NCBI RefSeq assembly: GCF_000426765.1
Contig: NZ_AUFZ01000007.1
Location: forward strand, 1 to 35,665
DNA from: Vibrio litoralis DSM 17657
GTDB taxonomy: Bacteria; Pseudomonadota; Gammaproteobacteria; Enterobacterales; Vibrionaceae
Direction of reading: 5' to 3'
Length of the DNA stretch: 35,665 nucleotides
In this document: positions 19,854-30,001 of the stretch, one piece after another
How the letters are laid out: every line of letters begins with the position of its first letter
Numbering within the stretch: the stretch's first letter is position 1
Notes under the pieces: model-generated
The model's input: only the letters and a program-made list of their open reading frames with translations
Told to the model about the DNA's origin: nothing
Databases searched by the model: none
Translations under genes and position numbers: made by a program

Positions 19854-20081
19854 ATGGCTCGTTTCTTCCGTCGTCGTAAATTCTGCCGTTTCACTGCAGA
19901 AGGCGTACAAGAGATTGATTACAAAGATGTATCAACTCTTAAAAACTACATCACTGAAGCTGGTAAAATTGTACCTAGCCGTATCACTGGTACAAGCGCT
20001 AAATATCAGCGTCAACTAGCTCGTGCTATCAAGCGTTCTCGTTATCTAGCACTTCTTCCATACACAGATAAGCATCTGTAA
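19854..20081 (+). CDS. rpsR: 30S ribosomal protein S18
   Basis: 75-residue basic protein that binds S6 and the 16S rRNA platform. Begins [13 protein letters not shown] and carries the conserved [24 protein letters not shown] core and the [14 protein letters not shown] helix. AGGAGA lies a few bases before its ATG. With S6 it should bind the leader at 19036-19082 and repress the operon. Confidence 0.98.
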   Translation: MARFFRRRKFCRFTAEGVQEIDYKDVSTLKNYITEAGKIVPSRITGTSAKYQRQLARAIKRSRYLALLPYTDKHL

Positions 20082-20117
20082 TTGGTCGCAGTTAAATAAT
20101 TTAAGAGGACTCAGATA

Positions 20118-20567
20118 ATGCAAGTTATTCTACTTGATAAAATTGGTAACCTAGGCAACCTTGGCGACCAAGCAAACGTTAAATCTGGCTACGCTCGTAA
20201 CTTCCTTATCCCACAGGGTAAAGCAGTTATGGCAACTAAAGCTAACGTTGAAGTTTTTGAAGCTCGTCGCGCTGAATTAGAAGCTAAAGTTGCTGAGCAA
20301 CTAGCTGCTGCTCAAGCTCGTGCTGAGAAAATTAACGCACTAGAAACAGTTGTTCTTGCTTCTAAAGCGGGTGACGAAGGTAAACTATTCGGTTCTATCG
20401 GTACTCGCGACATCGCGGATGCAGTGACTGCTGCTGGCGTTGAGATCGTTAAGAGTGAAGTTCGTCTTCCTGAAGGCGCGCTACGTACAACTGGCGAGTT
20501 TGAAATCAGCATCCAACTTCACTCTGAAGTATTTGCTGAAGTTAAACTTCAAGTTGTTGCTGCTTAA
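20118..20567 (+). CDS. rplI: 50S ribosomal protein L9
   Basis: 149-residue two-domain protein at the base of the L1 stalk. The N-terminal 23S-binding domain starts [32 protein letters not shown]; a long Ala/Glu helix (about 45-75) connects to the C-terminal domain with [23 protein letters not shown] lies ahead of the ATG. Last gene of the operon, followed by a terminator. Confidence 0.98.
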   Translation: MQVILLDKIGNLGNLGDQANVKSGYARNFLIPQGKAVMATKANVEVFEARRAELEAKVAEQLAAAQARAEKINALETVVLASKAGDEGKLFGSIGTRDIADAVTAAGVEIVKSEVRLPEGALRTTGEFEISIQLHSEVFAEVKLQVVAA

Positions 20568-20592
20568 TAATCAGCATCAAAGCGTAATAAAG

Positions 20593-20617
20593 AAGCCGGC
20601 CTAGTGTCGGTTTTTTT
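20593..20617 (+). terminator. terminator after rplI
   Basis: AAGCCGGC (20593-20600) pairs with GTCGGTTT (20606-20613; includes G·T pairs) around CTAGT and runs into seven Ts. It ends the rpsF-priB-rpsR-rplI unit before the convergent DUF481-like gene. Confidence 0.75.
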
Positions 20618-20677
20618 ATGCTTAAATTTTAAGGTATCTGCTTTTGGTATATGTTGAGTGCGTTTGGTCGGTGAAGT

Positions 20678-21874
20678 CTACTTTGGCGAGTACAGTATAT
20701 TGATGGTTAGCACGGTATCTGTTTTTTCTAGATTATTAGGCACTCTGCTTAGGTGTTCTATGCTTTGTGATATTTTCAAAGCAATATCTTCGGTTATATC
20801 ATTGATAATACTAATTTCAGTATCAACACGAGTATTACTGGAACCGCTGACAATCGTGCCATCAAAGTTAAATGAGGTTCTATCAAGGGGTTTCCAGTTC
20901 AGGGTTAAGCTTGCACGGACAATTGGCTCGTCAACATTGTCTGGAAATATTGGGTCATCATCATCGATTTCATCGGTATTGGGTTCTTGATAACGATAAC
21001 CAGGACCGAGTTCAGTCTCAACTTTTAGCGTTTTAGTGTTTGTGATCTGATAACCCAGACCAGTTGAAACGGTATAATCATGAAAGTATGAACTGTATTT
21101 TGAATCTATACCTTTAAAGTTGCCATAGATATAGAATTTAGGGCTGATTTTATAGTCACTTTGCAATTGATAGGTTTGTTCGCGCTCGTCTTCTTCGCCA
21201 TCTTCATTTTTCAAATAGATTTTTATCTCACCACTATTACGTAAGCGGCCACTAATTTGTGACAGAGATAGACGTGCGTTTAAAGACCGTTCATCTTCAT
21301 TGCCTTGTTCCGAACGATAGCCAAACTCGATTTCAGGCAACCAGGTCGAGCTACCAACAGAACTGGATTCTGTTGAGGAGGCTTTTTTTGTTGTATTTAG
21401 TGTTTCATTGACAGCTTTTTTATCAGTGCCCGTGCTTGGCTTTTCTACTTTTTCTTTTCCTTCATCAAGAAGTTCAGCAATAAGATCTTCATTAATGCCA
21501 TCATCTTCTGAGTCTGTTACTTGCTCGCTTGATTGTGTTGAGGGGGGAGTAGAATCATTATCTGCGGTAGCGGTAGCGGTATTGGTTGTTGGTTCGAATG
21601 TGATTTTTTCTGATTCACCATCAACCACTTTTGCATCTTCAATTGAATCTACATTTTGATTTTTTTCAGCTGCACTTGAGATCTCCTGCTGAGTGCTTTC
21701 AGAGGAGGTCATGATGGTTTGAGTATCATCCTTGAGTACTATTTCAGAGTTGCCTGTTACCACGTTATTATTACCCGGCATATCATTTATTGATGATTGA
21801 CTCGGTAATGCGTCTTCACTATAAACTTGGCTGCTTATAATTAAACACAATAGTGGTAATAATCGATTTTGCAC
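20678..21874 (-). CDS. DUF481-like outer-membrane protein with acidic N-terminal region
   Basis: 398 residues. A signal peptide (1-19, likely cut after VYS) is followed by a Ser/Thr/Glu/Asp-rich low-complexity segment (about 20-175) containing EDDGINEDLIAELLDEGKEK. A beta-strand-rich C-terminal part (about 176-398) has alternating aromatic and polar strands and GLGYQITNTKTLKVETELGPGYRYQEP, which resembles the DUF481/YdiY family of outer-membrane barrels. A further acidic loop DEIDDDDP lies at 301-308. The start is GTG 21874 with a weak upstream GAGG. Its strand is opposite to both neighbours. The family call rests on pattern recognition only; function unknown. Confidence 0.7.
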   Translation of the reverse strand: MQNRLLPLLCLIISSQVYSEDALPSQSSINDMPGNNNVVTGNSEIVLKDDTQTIMTSSESTQQEISSAAEKNQNVDSIEDAKVVDGESEKITFEPTTNTATATADNDSTPPSTQSSEQVTDSEDDGINEDLIAELLDEGKEKVEKPSTGTDKKAVNETLNTTKKASSTESSSVGSSTWLPEIEFGYRSEQGNEDERSLNARLSLSQISGRLRNSGEIKIYLKNEDGEEDEREQTYQLQSDYKISPKFYIYGNFKGIDSKYSSYFHDYTVSTGLGYQITNTKTLKVETELGPGYRYQEPNTDEIDDDDPIFPDNVDEPIVRASLTLNWKPLDRTSFNFDGTIVSGSSNTRVDTEISIINDITEDIALKISQSIEHLSRVPNNLEKTDTVLTINILYSPK

Positions 21875-21967
21875 TAAGCGCGATACCTCAATAAAATAAT
21901 AGCCGACGATAATAAAGGATATTGATATTTTGCCGTCATCATAACGTTAAAACTTTTTTTATTCGAT

Positions 21968-22001
21968 AGTGTGATTACAAATCGGCACACTCAGTTATAA
22001 T
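21968..22001 (+). promoter_or_regulatory. candidate dnaB promoter with inverted repeat
   Basis: TATAAT at 21996-22001, 31 bp before the dnaB ATG, is a good -10; TTACAA at 21975-21980 is a poor -35 with 15-bp spacing. AGTGTG (21968-21973) and CACACT (21986-21991) form an inverted repeat across the promoter, a possible operator. The regulator is not identifiable. Confidence 0.45.
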
Positions 22002-22032
22002 AGTCGACCTCATTTCGCAAGTAAGTGGTCCC

Positions 22033-23427
22033 ATGGCAGAAAATAAACCTCGCAAAATCGTAGACGCTCAAGTTGATGCCCTTAAAGTACCTCCTCATTC
22101 TCTTGAGGCTGAACAGTCCGTACTCGGCGGTCTTTTACTCGATAATGAACGCTGGGATTCGATTGCTGGCAAGGTGGTAGAAAAAGACTTCTATAGTCGA
22201 CCACATCGTCTTATTTTTGCCGCAATCAAAGCGATTTTAGAAAATAGCCAACCACTCGATCTTATCACTTTATCTGAGCATCTCGAACAACGAGAAGAGC
22301 TAGAATCTGTAGGTGGTTTCGCTTATTTAGCCGATCTTGCTAAAAACACGCCTAGTGCTGCCAATATTAATGCCTATGCCGATATTGTGTGTGAGCGTGC
22401 CTTAGTTCGTAACCTTATCGGTATTGCGAATGAAATCGCCGATGCAGGTTATGATCCTCAAGGGCGTAGCTCGGCAGATTTACTTGATATGGCAGAAAGT
22501 AAAGTGTTTGCCATTGCTGAAGAGCGCACTACTGAAAGTGAAGGCCCTCAAGGGGTGGATAATATCCTAGAAAAAACTCTTGAGCGAATCGAAGAATTAT
22601 ACAAATCACCACAAGATGGGGTGACCGGGGTTTCGACGGGCTTTACTGACCTCAATAAAAAAACCGCCGGTTTGCAAGGATCGGATTTAATCATTGTTGC
22701 CGCTCGTCCTTCGATGGGTAAAACCACTTTTGCGATGAACCTTTGTGAAAATGCTGCGATGGATCAAGAAAAGCCAGTGTTAATTTTCTCACTAGAGATG
22801 CCCGCCGAACAATTAATGATGCGTATGCTGGCTTCATTGTCACGAGTTGACCAAACTAAGATCCGTACCGGTCAATTGGATGATGAAGATTGGGCGCGTA
22901 TTTCATCGACTATGGGTATTCTGATGCAGAAGAAGAATATGTACATCGATGATAGCTCTGGTCTAACGCCAACCGATTTACGTTCACGAGCACGTCGAGT
23001 CGCTCGTGAAACCGGTGGGTTATCGATGATCATGGTCGATTACCTTCAATTAATGCGTGTACCGGGTTTGCAAGATAACCGTACTTTGGAAATTTCAGAG
23101 ATCTCTCGATCTCTTAAAGCGCTGGCTAAAGAATTAAATGTTCCAGTCGTTGCACTATCTCAGCTTAACCGTTCTTTGGAGCAACGTGCTGATAAACGTC
23201 CAATTAACTCAGACTTACGTGAATCTGGGGCGATTGAGCAGGATGCCGATTTAATTATGTTTATCTATCGTGATGAGGTTTACCATCCAGATAGCGCATT
23301 AAAAGGCATTGCAGAAATTATTATTGGTAAGCAGCGTAACGGTCCAATCGGCTCTGTGCGACTCACTTTCCAAGGTCAGTTCTCGCGCTTTGATAATTAC
23401 GCTGGCCCTGCTTTTGATGATGAATAA
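22033..23427 (+). CDS. dnaB: replicative DNA helicase DnaB
   Basis: Hexameric 5'-3' helicase at the replication fork, loaded by DnaC/DciA-type factors and contacting DnaG primase. 464 residues: the N-terminal primase-interacting domain starts near HSLEAEQSVLGGLL (22-35). A linker helix follows (about 170-190). The RecA-like motor has Walker A ARPSMGKTT (224-232), the Walker B region MIMVDYLQLM and LRESGAIEQDAD. No intein interrupts it. A terminator and alr follow. Confidence 0.98.
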   Translation: MAENKPRKIVDAQVDALKVPPHSLEAEQSVLGGLLLDNERWDSIAGKVVEKDFYSRPHRLIFAAIKAILENSQPLDLITLSEHLEQREELESVGGFAYLADLAKNTPSAANINAYADIVCERALVRNLIGIANEIADAGYDPQGRSSADLLDMAESKVFAIAEERTTESEGPQGVDNILEKTLERIEELYKSPQDGVTGVSTGFTDLNKKTAGLQGSDLIIVAARPSMGKTTFAMNLCENAAMDQEKPVLIFSLEMPAEQLMMRMLASLSRVDQTKIRTGQLDDEDWARISSTMGILMQKKNMYIDDSSGLTPTDLRSRARRVARETGGLSMIMVDYLQLMRVPGLQDNRTLEISEISRSLKALAKELNVPVVALSQLNRSLEQRADKRPINSDLRESGAIEQDADLIMFIYRDEVYHPDSALKGIAEIIIGKQRNGPIGSVRLTFQGQFSRFDNYAGPAFDDE

Positions 23428-23434
23428 ATAACAC

Positions 23435-23470
23435 AATCAAGCTGGCTTTTGTTAGTCAGCTTGATTTTTT
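23435..23470 (+). terminator. terminator between dnaB and alr
   Basis: A perfect 10-bp stem AATCAAGCTG (23435-23444) with CAGCTTGATT (23457-23466), then a T run. Since it sits just 41 bp before the alr ATG, alr transcription may depend on readthrough or on a promoter not recognised here. Confidence 0.85.
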
Positions 23471-23511
23471 ATTGCCGATTACCCCTCCTAGCATCTCAAG
23501 GACATACTGAA

Positions 23512-24597
23512 ATGAAGCCAACTCTGGCCGCGACTGCCAAGATAGATTTAGCGGCATTGCGTCACAACTTGGAGCAAATTAAGCTCAAGGTACCGAATAG
23601 CCAAATCACCTCAATTGTTAAAGCTAATGGGTATGGCCACGGCGCGGTTCCTGTCGCGTTAGCGCTAGAGTCGTTATCTGATAATTTTGGCGTGGCGAGA
23701 ATTGAAGAAGCTTTAGAGTTAAGACGTGCAGGGATCAGTCAGTCGATTTTATTGCTAGAAGGCTTTTATGCTGACTCCGAACTCCCTATCTTACAAGCCA
23801 ATAATCTTCATACTGCGCTACATTGTGAAGAACAATTAGTTGCATTAGAGCAAGTAAGCTTAGCTTCTCCTATTCATGTATGGCTGAAAATTGATACGGG
23901 TATGCATCGACTCGGTGTTCGCCCTGAAGATCTTAATGCATTTATTGAACGTCTCCATGCTTGCCCGAATGTCGCGAAACCGCTGCGCTTTATCAGTCAC
24001 TTTGGTTGTGCCGATGAGCTTGATAATCCGGCCACCATGCAACAAATAACGTTATTTACCCAATTAGCTGAACCTGGATGTGAGCGTTCAATTGCCGCTT
24101 CATCAGGCATTTTAGCTTGGCCAGATAGCCACCTTGAATGGGTCAGACCGGGGATTATTCTGTATGGCATTTCACCTTTTGAAAATCAAACCGCTGAGTC
24201 TTTAGGCTTTAAACCTGCGATGACCTTAACCTCTCAATTAATTGCTGTGCGAGAGGTTAAAGCAGGAGAGAGTGTTGGCTATGGCGCAACTTGGACTGCT
24301 CAGCAAGATACTAAAGTGGGTGTGATTGCGATGGGCTATGGTGATGGTTACCCACGCACCGCACCAAATGGTACACCGCTATTGATTAATGGACGTCGAG
24401 TGCCGTTAGTTGGACGCGTATCTATGGATATGTTGACGGTTGAATTGGGCGCGGATAGTCAAGATAAAGTGGGCGATGAGGCAACTTTGTGGGGAAGTGG
24501 ATTGCCAGCAGAAGAAGTGGCTCATCATATTGGTACGATTGCTTATGAGCTAGTGACCAAATTAACCGGGCGTGTTGCGCTACTTTATTCTGAATAA
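23512..24597 (+). CDS. alr: alanine racemase Alr
   Basis: PLP enzyme that interconverts L- and D-alanine to supply peptidoglycan synthesis. 361 residues. The PLP lysine is K37 in the motif VKANGYGHG, the catalytic tyrosine lies in SVGYGATW, and KIDTGMHRLG and RVSMDM are typical of the family. The ATG at 23512 follows AAGGA (23498-23502) with 9-nt spacing; upstream in-frame starts would place the N-terminus inside the terminator hairpin. The constitutive alr next to dnaB is the standard gammaproteobacterial arrangement. Confidence 0.97.
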   Translation: MKPTLAATAKIDLAALRHNLEQIKLKVPNSQITSIVKANGYGHGAVPVALALESLSDNFGVARIEEALELRRAGISQSILLLEGFYADSELPILQANNLHTALHCEEQLVALEQVSLASPIHVWLKIDTGMHRLGVRPEDLNAFIERLHACPNVAKPLRFISHFGCADELDNPATMQQITLFTQLAEPGCERSIAASSGILAWPDSHLEWVRPGIILYGISPFENQTAESLGFKPAMTLTSQLIAVREVKAGESVGYGATWTAQQDTKVGVIAMGYGDGYPRTAPNGTPLLINGRRVPLVGRVSMDMLTVELGADSQDKVGDEATLWGSGLPAEEVAHHIGTIAYELVTKLTGRVALLYSE

Positions 24598-24610
24598 CCA
24601 TAATCGAACG

Positions 24611-25945
24611 ATGAAAAAGAGAATGTCATTTATGCAGGGAAATGCGCGACAGTTATTGAGTAGTCTATTTTGTTGTGGACTATTGACGCTATATTCCGTT
24701 AATAGTTATGCAGAGCCGAATATTCAATTGTCTCAACCCGCAGAGCCAAACGCCGACGTTGAGCAATCTGAAACCTCTCAATCACCATCTGATACTAGTG
24801 AGGGCAGCAAGGACGACTCTTGGTACTCCGATTTTAAAGTCGTGCCATTTGGCTTTATTTCTGATTCGATTGGCAACTCAATTGGGGCGGCGGGATTACT
24901 TAAAGGTGTCGGCCAGCCTCAAGCTGCATTGCTAGGAGTAACGTTTGTTTCAGATAAAGGCAGTTATGTTACTTATTTAGGTGGTTATAACTATCAATTA
25001 AGTGATCGTTGGTTGGTGGATTCAGATGCCTATATTGCTCAGTTTAAAGACTATAGCTATTACCTAGGGGATGCGACTAATAACGATTCTGAGTTTAATG
25101 ACTATATTGAAACCGATGGTCAGGAATCTCGAATTCAAGCTAAGTTTCGTTATGTTTTGCCGTTAGGGCAGGGAAAAGAAGACGCAGCAAAAGCTAGCTA
25201 TTTACCTAACCGCAAACTCACCGGAATGACTCCTTGGGATAGTGGTGTGACTACCCTTGGTATTTCGCCTTTTTATAAAACCCGCAAGCTAGATGATATT
25301 GACTATGATGAAGCCGACTCTACGTGGGGGGCGATTTTTAGTCTTGATTGGGATAACAGAGACAGTACTCGCAATACCACTCAAGGTTCTCGTACTGTAT
25401 TTAATTACACCTATGCCCCCGATTTAGGTAATGACGAATCATGGAGCACTTGGGAATTTCAAAATAGTCAGTACTTTGATATTGGCTCTCTTGGTAACTT
25501 ATTTAACAAACAAGTCATCGCTTTTGATTTTTACACGGCTGGTACACCTAGTTGGGAACAAGGCTCTGATGGTGAACATCGTCCACCGGAATATGCCGGA
25601 GTACGCTTAGGTGGTCTATATCGTCAACGTGGTTTTTCTTCCGGTCGATTCACTGGCCGCGCGGCGATTAACTATAGTTTAGAGTATCGAGTAATGCCGG
25701 ATTGGCAGCCATTACAAAACTGGCCTGTATTTGATTGGTACAAAGTGCCGTGGTGGCAATGGGTACTGTTTACCGATGTTGGTCGAGTAGCCGATGAGTA
25801 TGATGTATCGGAACTGCATGAAAATATGCAAGTGAGCTACGGCGGCGCAGTACGTTTTCAGGTTGAAGGTGTGGTGGTTCGCGCTGAAATGGCATGGGGT
25901 GATGAAGAAAGTATGTTCCGTGTAATGGTCAATCAGCCGTTTTAG
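24611..25945 (+). CDS. POTRA-less Omp85/BamA-like outer-membrane barrel
   Basis: 444 residues from ATG 24611. A signal peptide (1-34, cut after SYA) is followed by an acidic linker (35-70) and then directly by a beta-barrel; no POTRA repeat is visible. Signature pieces of the Omp85 surface-antigen barrel are DNRDSTRNTTQGS (248-260), QRGFSSGRF (339-347, like the BamA RGF loop-6 motif), FTDVGRV (387-393) and the terminal strand ending MVNQPF, with C-terminal Phe as outer-membrane proteins require. It starts 13 bp after alr. The substrate or function is unknown. In-frame ATGs at 24623 and 24632 are alternatives that shorten the signal peptide's n-region. Confidence 0.75.
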   Translation: MKKRMSFMQGNARQLLSSLFCCGLLTLYSVNSYAEPNIQLSQPAEPNADVEQSETSQSPSDTSEGSKDDSWYSDFKVVPFGFISDSIGNSIGAAGLLKGVGQPQAALLGVTFVSDKGSYVTYLGGYNYQLSDRWLVDSDAYIAQFKDYSYYLGDATNNDSEFNDYIETDGQESRIQAKFRYVLPLGQGKEDAAKASYLPNRKLTGMTPWDSGVTTLGISPFYKTRKLDDIDYDEADSTWGAIFSLDWDNRDSTRNTTQGSRTVFNYTYAPDLGNDESWSTWEFQNSQYFDIGSLGNLFNKQVIAFDFYTAGTPSWEQGSDGEHRPPEYAGVRLGGLYRQRGFSSGRFTGRAAINYSLEYRVMPDWQPLQNWPVFDWYKVPWWQWVLFTDVGRVADEYDVSELHENMQVSYGGAVRFQVEGVVVRAEMAWGDEESMFRVMVNQPF

Positions 25946-27863
<1,918 letters not shown>

Positions 27864-27902
27864 GCGATTAACTAAAACGTAAGTTATTTACAAACTGATA
27901 TT

Positions 27903-27937
27903 AAAAAGAGAAGCTCAAATTGGGCTTCTCTTTTTTT
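27903..27937. terminator. bidirectional terminator between pgi and zur
   Basis: AAAAAGAGAAGC (27903-27914) pairs with GCTTCTCTTTTT (27924-27935), followed by more Ts. The A and T flanks let it serve both the plus-strand pgi and the minus-strand zur. Confidence 0.9.
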
Positions 27938-27970
27938 ATGTGTAAATTTTGCTATGAAGGATAGTGAAGG

Positions 27971-28426
27971 CTAGCTAGATTGACAATTTTGGCAAATTCC
28001 ATGTGTTTCGATGACATGGTTAGTGAGTTTAAATCCATGCTGAGCTATATTTTTGGTCAGCAATTCAATCAAGGCTTCATCTTGAAGCTCACTGACATCA
28101 CCACATTGGTCACAAATCAGTAAGTGTGAAAAGTGTTTATTACTACCGTGACAATCATGCTCATCAAAAAAACAGCATGATACAAAACTATTGGTTGATT
28201 CCACCCGATGAATAAATCCCTGCTCAAGCAAAAACTCTAATGCGCGATAAACTGTCGGTGGCTTTGCTTGAGGTTCGGTTTGTTTGAGTTTATCGAGTAA
28301 CTCATAAGCCGTCGAAGAGCCTTTTTGTTGCCAAATTAATTCAAGCACTTGCTGACGCTGCGAGGTGAGGCGAACCCCTCGTTGTTGACAAAGGTCCGTG
28401 ACTTGTTGGATCAAACGTTTATTCAA
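27971..28426 (-). CDS. zur: zinc uptake regulator Zur
   Basis: Fur-family zinc-dependent repressor of zinc uptake and zinc-sparing genes. 151 residues: a winged helix with LTSQRQQVLELIWQ and the recognition helix region PPTVYRALEFLLEQGFIHR (56-74), then a dimerisation domain with structural zinc pairs C105/C108 (CDQC) and C145/C148 (CQNC). SFVSCC and the His-rich HDCHGSNKHFSH stretch supply further metal ligands. Zur is preferred over Fur because of the SFVSCC and ICDQCG context and the dusA/pspG neighbourhood, as in enterics. It is divergent from dusA. Confidence 0.93.
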   Translation of the reverse strand: MNKRLIQQVTDLCQQRGVRLTSQRQQVLELIWQQKGSSTAYELLDKLKQTEPQAKPPTVYRALEFLLEQGFIHRVESTNSFVSCCFFDEHDCHGSNKHFSHLLICDQCGDVSELQDEALIELLTKNIAQHGFKLTNHVIETHGICQNCQSS

Positions 28427-28471
28427 AATCTGTTAACCTTAATTTTCATTGGTGTACGCCTTTGCTGCCTA

Positions 28472-28480
28472 TGGTAAAAT
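28472..28480 (+). promoter_or_regulatory. candidate dusA extended -10
   Basis: TGGTAAAAT, an extended -10 (TG-N-TAAAAT), lies 42 bp before the dusA ATG in the 96-bp divergent zur-dusA region. The -35 is not convincing, which extended -10 promoters tolerate. Confidence 0.4.
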
Positions 28481-28522
28481 ATTTGGCCAAATAAGTCAGA
28501 GATATTTATCCCATATACCATT

Positions 28523-29509
28523 ATGAACAATTACCCAATGCAACGTTTTTCTATTGCGCCAATGCTCGATTGGACTGATCGCCACTGCCGTTACTTCCAT
28601 CGCTTATTATCTGAGCATACGTTGTTATACACTGAAATGGTTACAACCGGTGCGATTATTCATGGCAAAGGGGATTTTCTGCAATTTAGCCAACAAGAGC
28701 ATCCGGTGGCGTTGCAACTTGGTGGTTCCAACCCTGTTGATTTAGCCCATTGTGCCAAGCTTGCCCAAGAGCGTGGTTATGATGAAGTGAACCTAAATGT
28801 CGGTTGTCCTTCCGATCGTGTACAAAATGGTAAATTTGGCGCGTGCTTAATGGCGGAACCTGAGCTGGTGGCTGACTGCATGGCCGCGATGCGTGAAGTG
28901 GTGGATATTCCTGTTACGGTAAAAACGCGTATTGGTATTGATGATCAAGATTCCTATGAATTTTTAACTCGCTTTATTGCTATGGTGAGCGAAAAGGGCG
29001 GCGTTGATCAATTTACCATCCATGCTCGTAAAGCGTGGCTAAGTGGATTAAGTCCTAAAGAGAACCGTGAAATTCCAGAGCTGGACTACCCTCGCGCCTA
29101 CCAACTTAAGCAAGATTTTCCTGATTTAACGATTGCGATTAATGGTGGCGTGAAAACCATTGAGGATTCATTAGCTCATTTAGAGCATCTTGACGGTGTG
29201 ATGGTTGGGCGTGAAGCTTACCAAAATCCTTATTTGTTAGCCGAAGTCGATCAGAAAATATTTGGCAGTGATAAGCCAATTAAGAAACGTCGTCAGGTAG
29301 TACAAGAAATGCTGCCTTACATTGAACAAGAAATGGCGGCCGGTGCTAGCCTAGGTCATATCACTCGTCACATGCTAGGTTTATTCCAAGCAATGCCAGG
29401 CGCTCGTCAATGGCGACGTTATATTAGTGAAAATGCGCATAAACCGGGTGCGGGTATTGAAGTCGTTGAAGCGGCACTAGCCAAAATTCCAGCAGAATTA
29501 GACGTTTAA
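28523..29509 (+). CDS. dusA: tRNA-dihydrouridine synthase A
   Basis: FMN enzyme that reduces U20/U20a in the D loop of tRNAs to dihydrouridine. 328 residues: the TIM-barrel core opens with [22 protein letters not shown]; the catalytic cysteine is in [53 protein letters not shown] (DusA-specific) and GRMVGREAY-type FMN phosphate binding ([13 protein letters not shown]) follow. The ATG at 28523 or the second in-frame ATG at 28538 could be the start; neither has a strong ribosome site. Confidence 0.97.
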   Translation: MNNYPMQRFSIAPMLDWTDRHCRYFHRLLSEHTLLYTEMVTTGAIIHGKGDFLQFSQQEHPVALQLGGSNPVDLAHCAKLAQERGYDEVNLNVGCPSDRVQNGKFGACLMAEPELVADCMAAMREVVDIPVTVKTRIGIDDQDSYEFLTRFIAMVSEKGGVDQFTIHARKAWLSGLSPKENREIPELDYPRAYQLKQDFPDLTIAINGGVKTIEDSLAHLEHLDGVMVGREAYQNPYLLAEVDQKIFGSDKPIKKRRQVVQEMLPYIEQEMAAGASLGHITRHMLGLFQAMPGARQWRRYISENAHKPGAGIEVVEAALAKIPAELDV

Positions 29510-29525
29510 TCTCACTTCTACAGTG

Positions 29526-29562
29526 GCGGATTTGGCCTTTTATTGGTTAAATCCGCTTTTTT
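29526..29562 (+). terminator. terminator after dusA
   Basis: GCGGATTT (29526-29533) pairs perfectly with AAATCCGC (29549-29556), then six Ts. It insulates the sigma-54 promoter of pspG from dusA transcription. Confidence 0.85.
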
Positions 29563-29626
29563 ATTATCTTGCCTTTTCCTTTCGTCTTTAAGTTGCTGAA
29601 TCTTAAGTCTTTATATTTTGTTAAAC

Positions 29627-29643
29627 TTGGCGCGTAATCTGCA
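29627..29643 (+). promoter_or_regulatory. sigma-54 promoter of pspG
   Basis: TTGGCGCGTAATCTGCA has the -24 GG (29629-29630) and -12 GC (29641-29642) exactly 10 nt apart, close to the TGGCAC-N5-TTGCA consensus. It sits 43 bp before pspG, a gene known to be activated by PspF with sigma-54. The site is seen; PspF control is from the family. Confidence 0.85.
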
Positions 29644-29685
29644 TAGTTAGGTGCAATATCTGATTTTGATTAAATAGGACCATTT

Positions 29686-29898
29686 ATGTTTGAACTGCTT
29701 TGTATTCTCGTTTTTATCGGCATGTTGATGTTCACGGGTGTAACCATGGTGACTTTCTTTATCGCTTTAGCGGCTGCACTCGTGTTTGCCTTTATCGTGA
29801 GCATGGTAGGGGCGGTGATAAAACTACTGCCTTGGATCATTGTTGCGTTGATAGGTTTGTATATTTATAAACACTACAATAAGCCAAGCTCTTATTAA
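29686..29898 (+). CDS. pspG: phage shock protein G
   Basis: Small inner-membrane effector of the phage-shock response, induced when membrane integrity fails. 70 residues, with two or three hydrophobic helices (about 2-22, 24-45, 46-64) and a short polar C-terminus. The opening MFELL, the MLMFTGVTM stretch and IKLLPWIIVAL match PspG. The sigma-54 promoter upstream supports the call, since pspG belongs to the PspF regulon though unlinked to pspABC. Confidence 0.92.
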   Translation: MFELLCILVFIGMLMFTGVTMVTFFIALAAALVFAFIVSMVGAVIKLLPWIIVALIGLYIYKHYNKPSSY

Positions 29899-29903
29899 TT
29901 TTT

Positions 29904-29933
29904 TTGACAGCAGGAGGGGAATTTAGCTGTCAA
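29904..29933 (+). other. hairpin after pspG
   Basis: TTGACAGC (29904-29911) and GCTGTCAA (29926-29933) form a perfect 8-bp stem with a 14-nt loop. There is no downstream T run (Ts are on the 5' side), so intrinsic termination is doubtful. Confidence 0.45.
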
Positions 29934-30001
29934 ACTAGCAAGTTCTGAAATTTGCGCCATGATTAATAGTGAGCATTGTGAGTGACATGGAAGGGCACAT
30001 C

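Noticed and set aside
21968..21991. CRP site upstream of dnaB
   Set aside because: The left half TGTGA matches, but the right half at the required N6 spacing does not read TCACA.
23449..23511. Extended alanine racemase start
   Set aside because: It would begin inside the dnaB terminator hairpin and add a hydrophobic leader to a cytosolic enzyme; AAGGA supports 23512.
24572..24610. Barrel protein start overlapping alr
   Set aside because: The added residues precede an otherwise normal signal peptide that begins at MKKR; overlap of 26 bases with alr is unnecessary.
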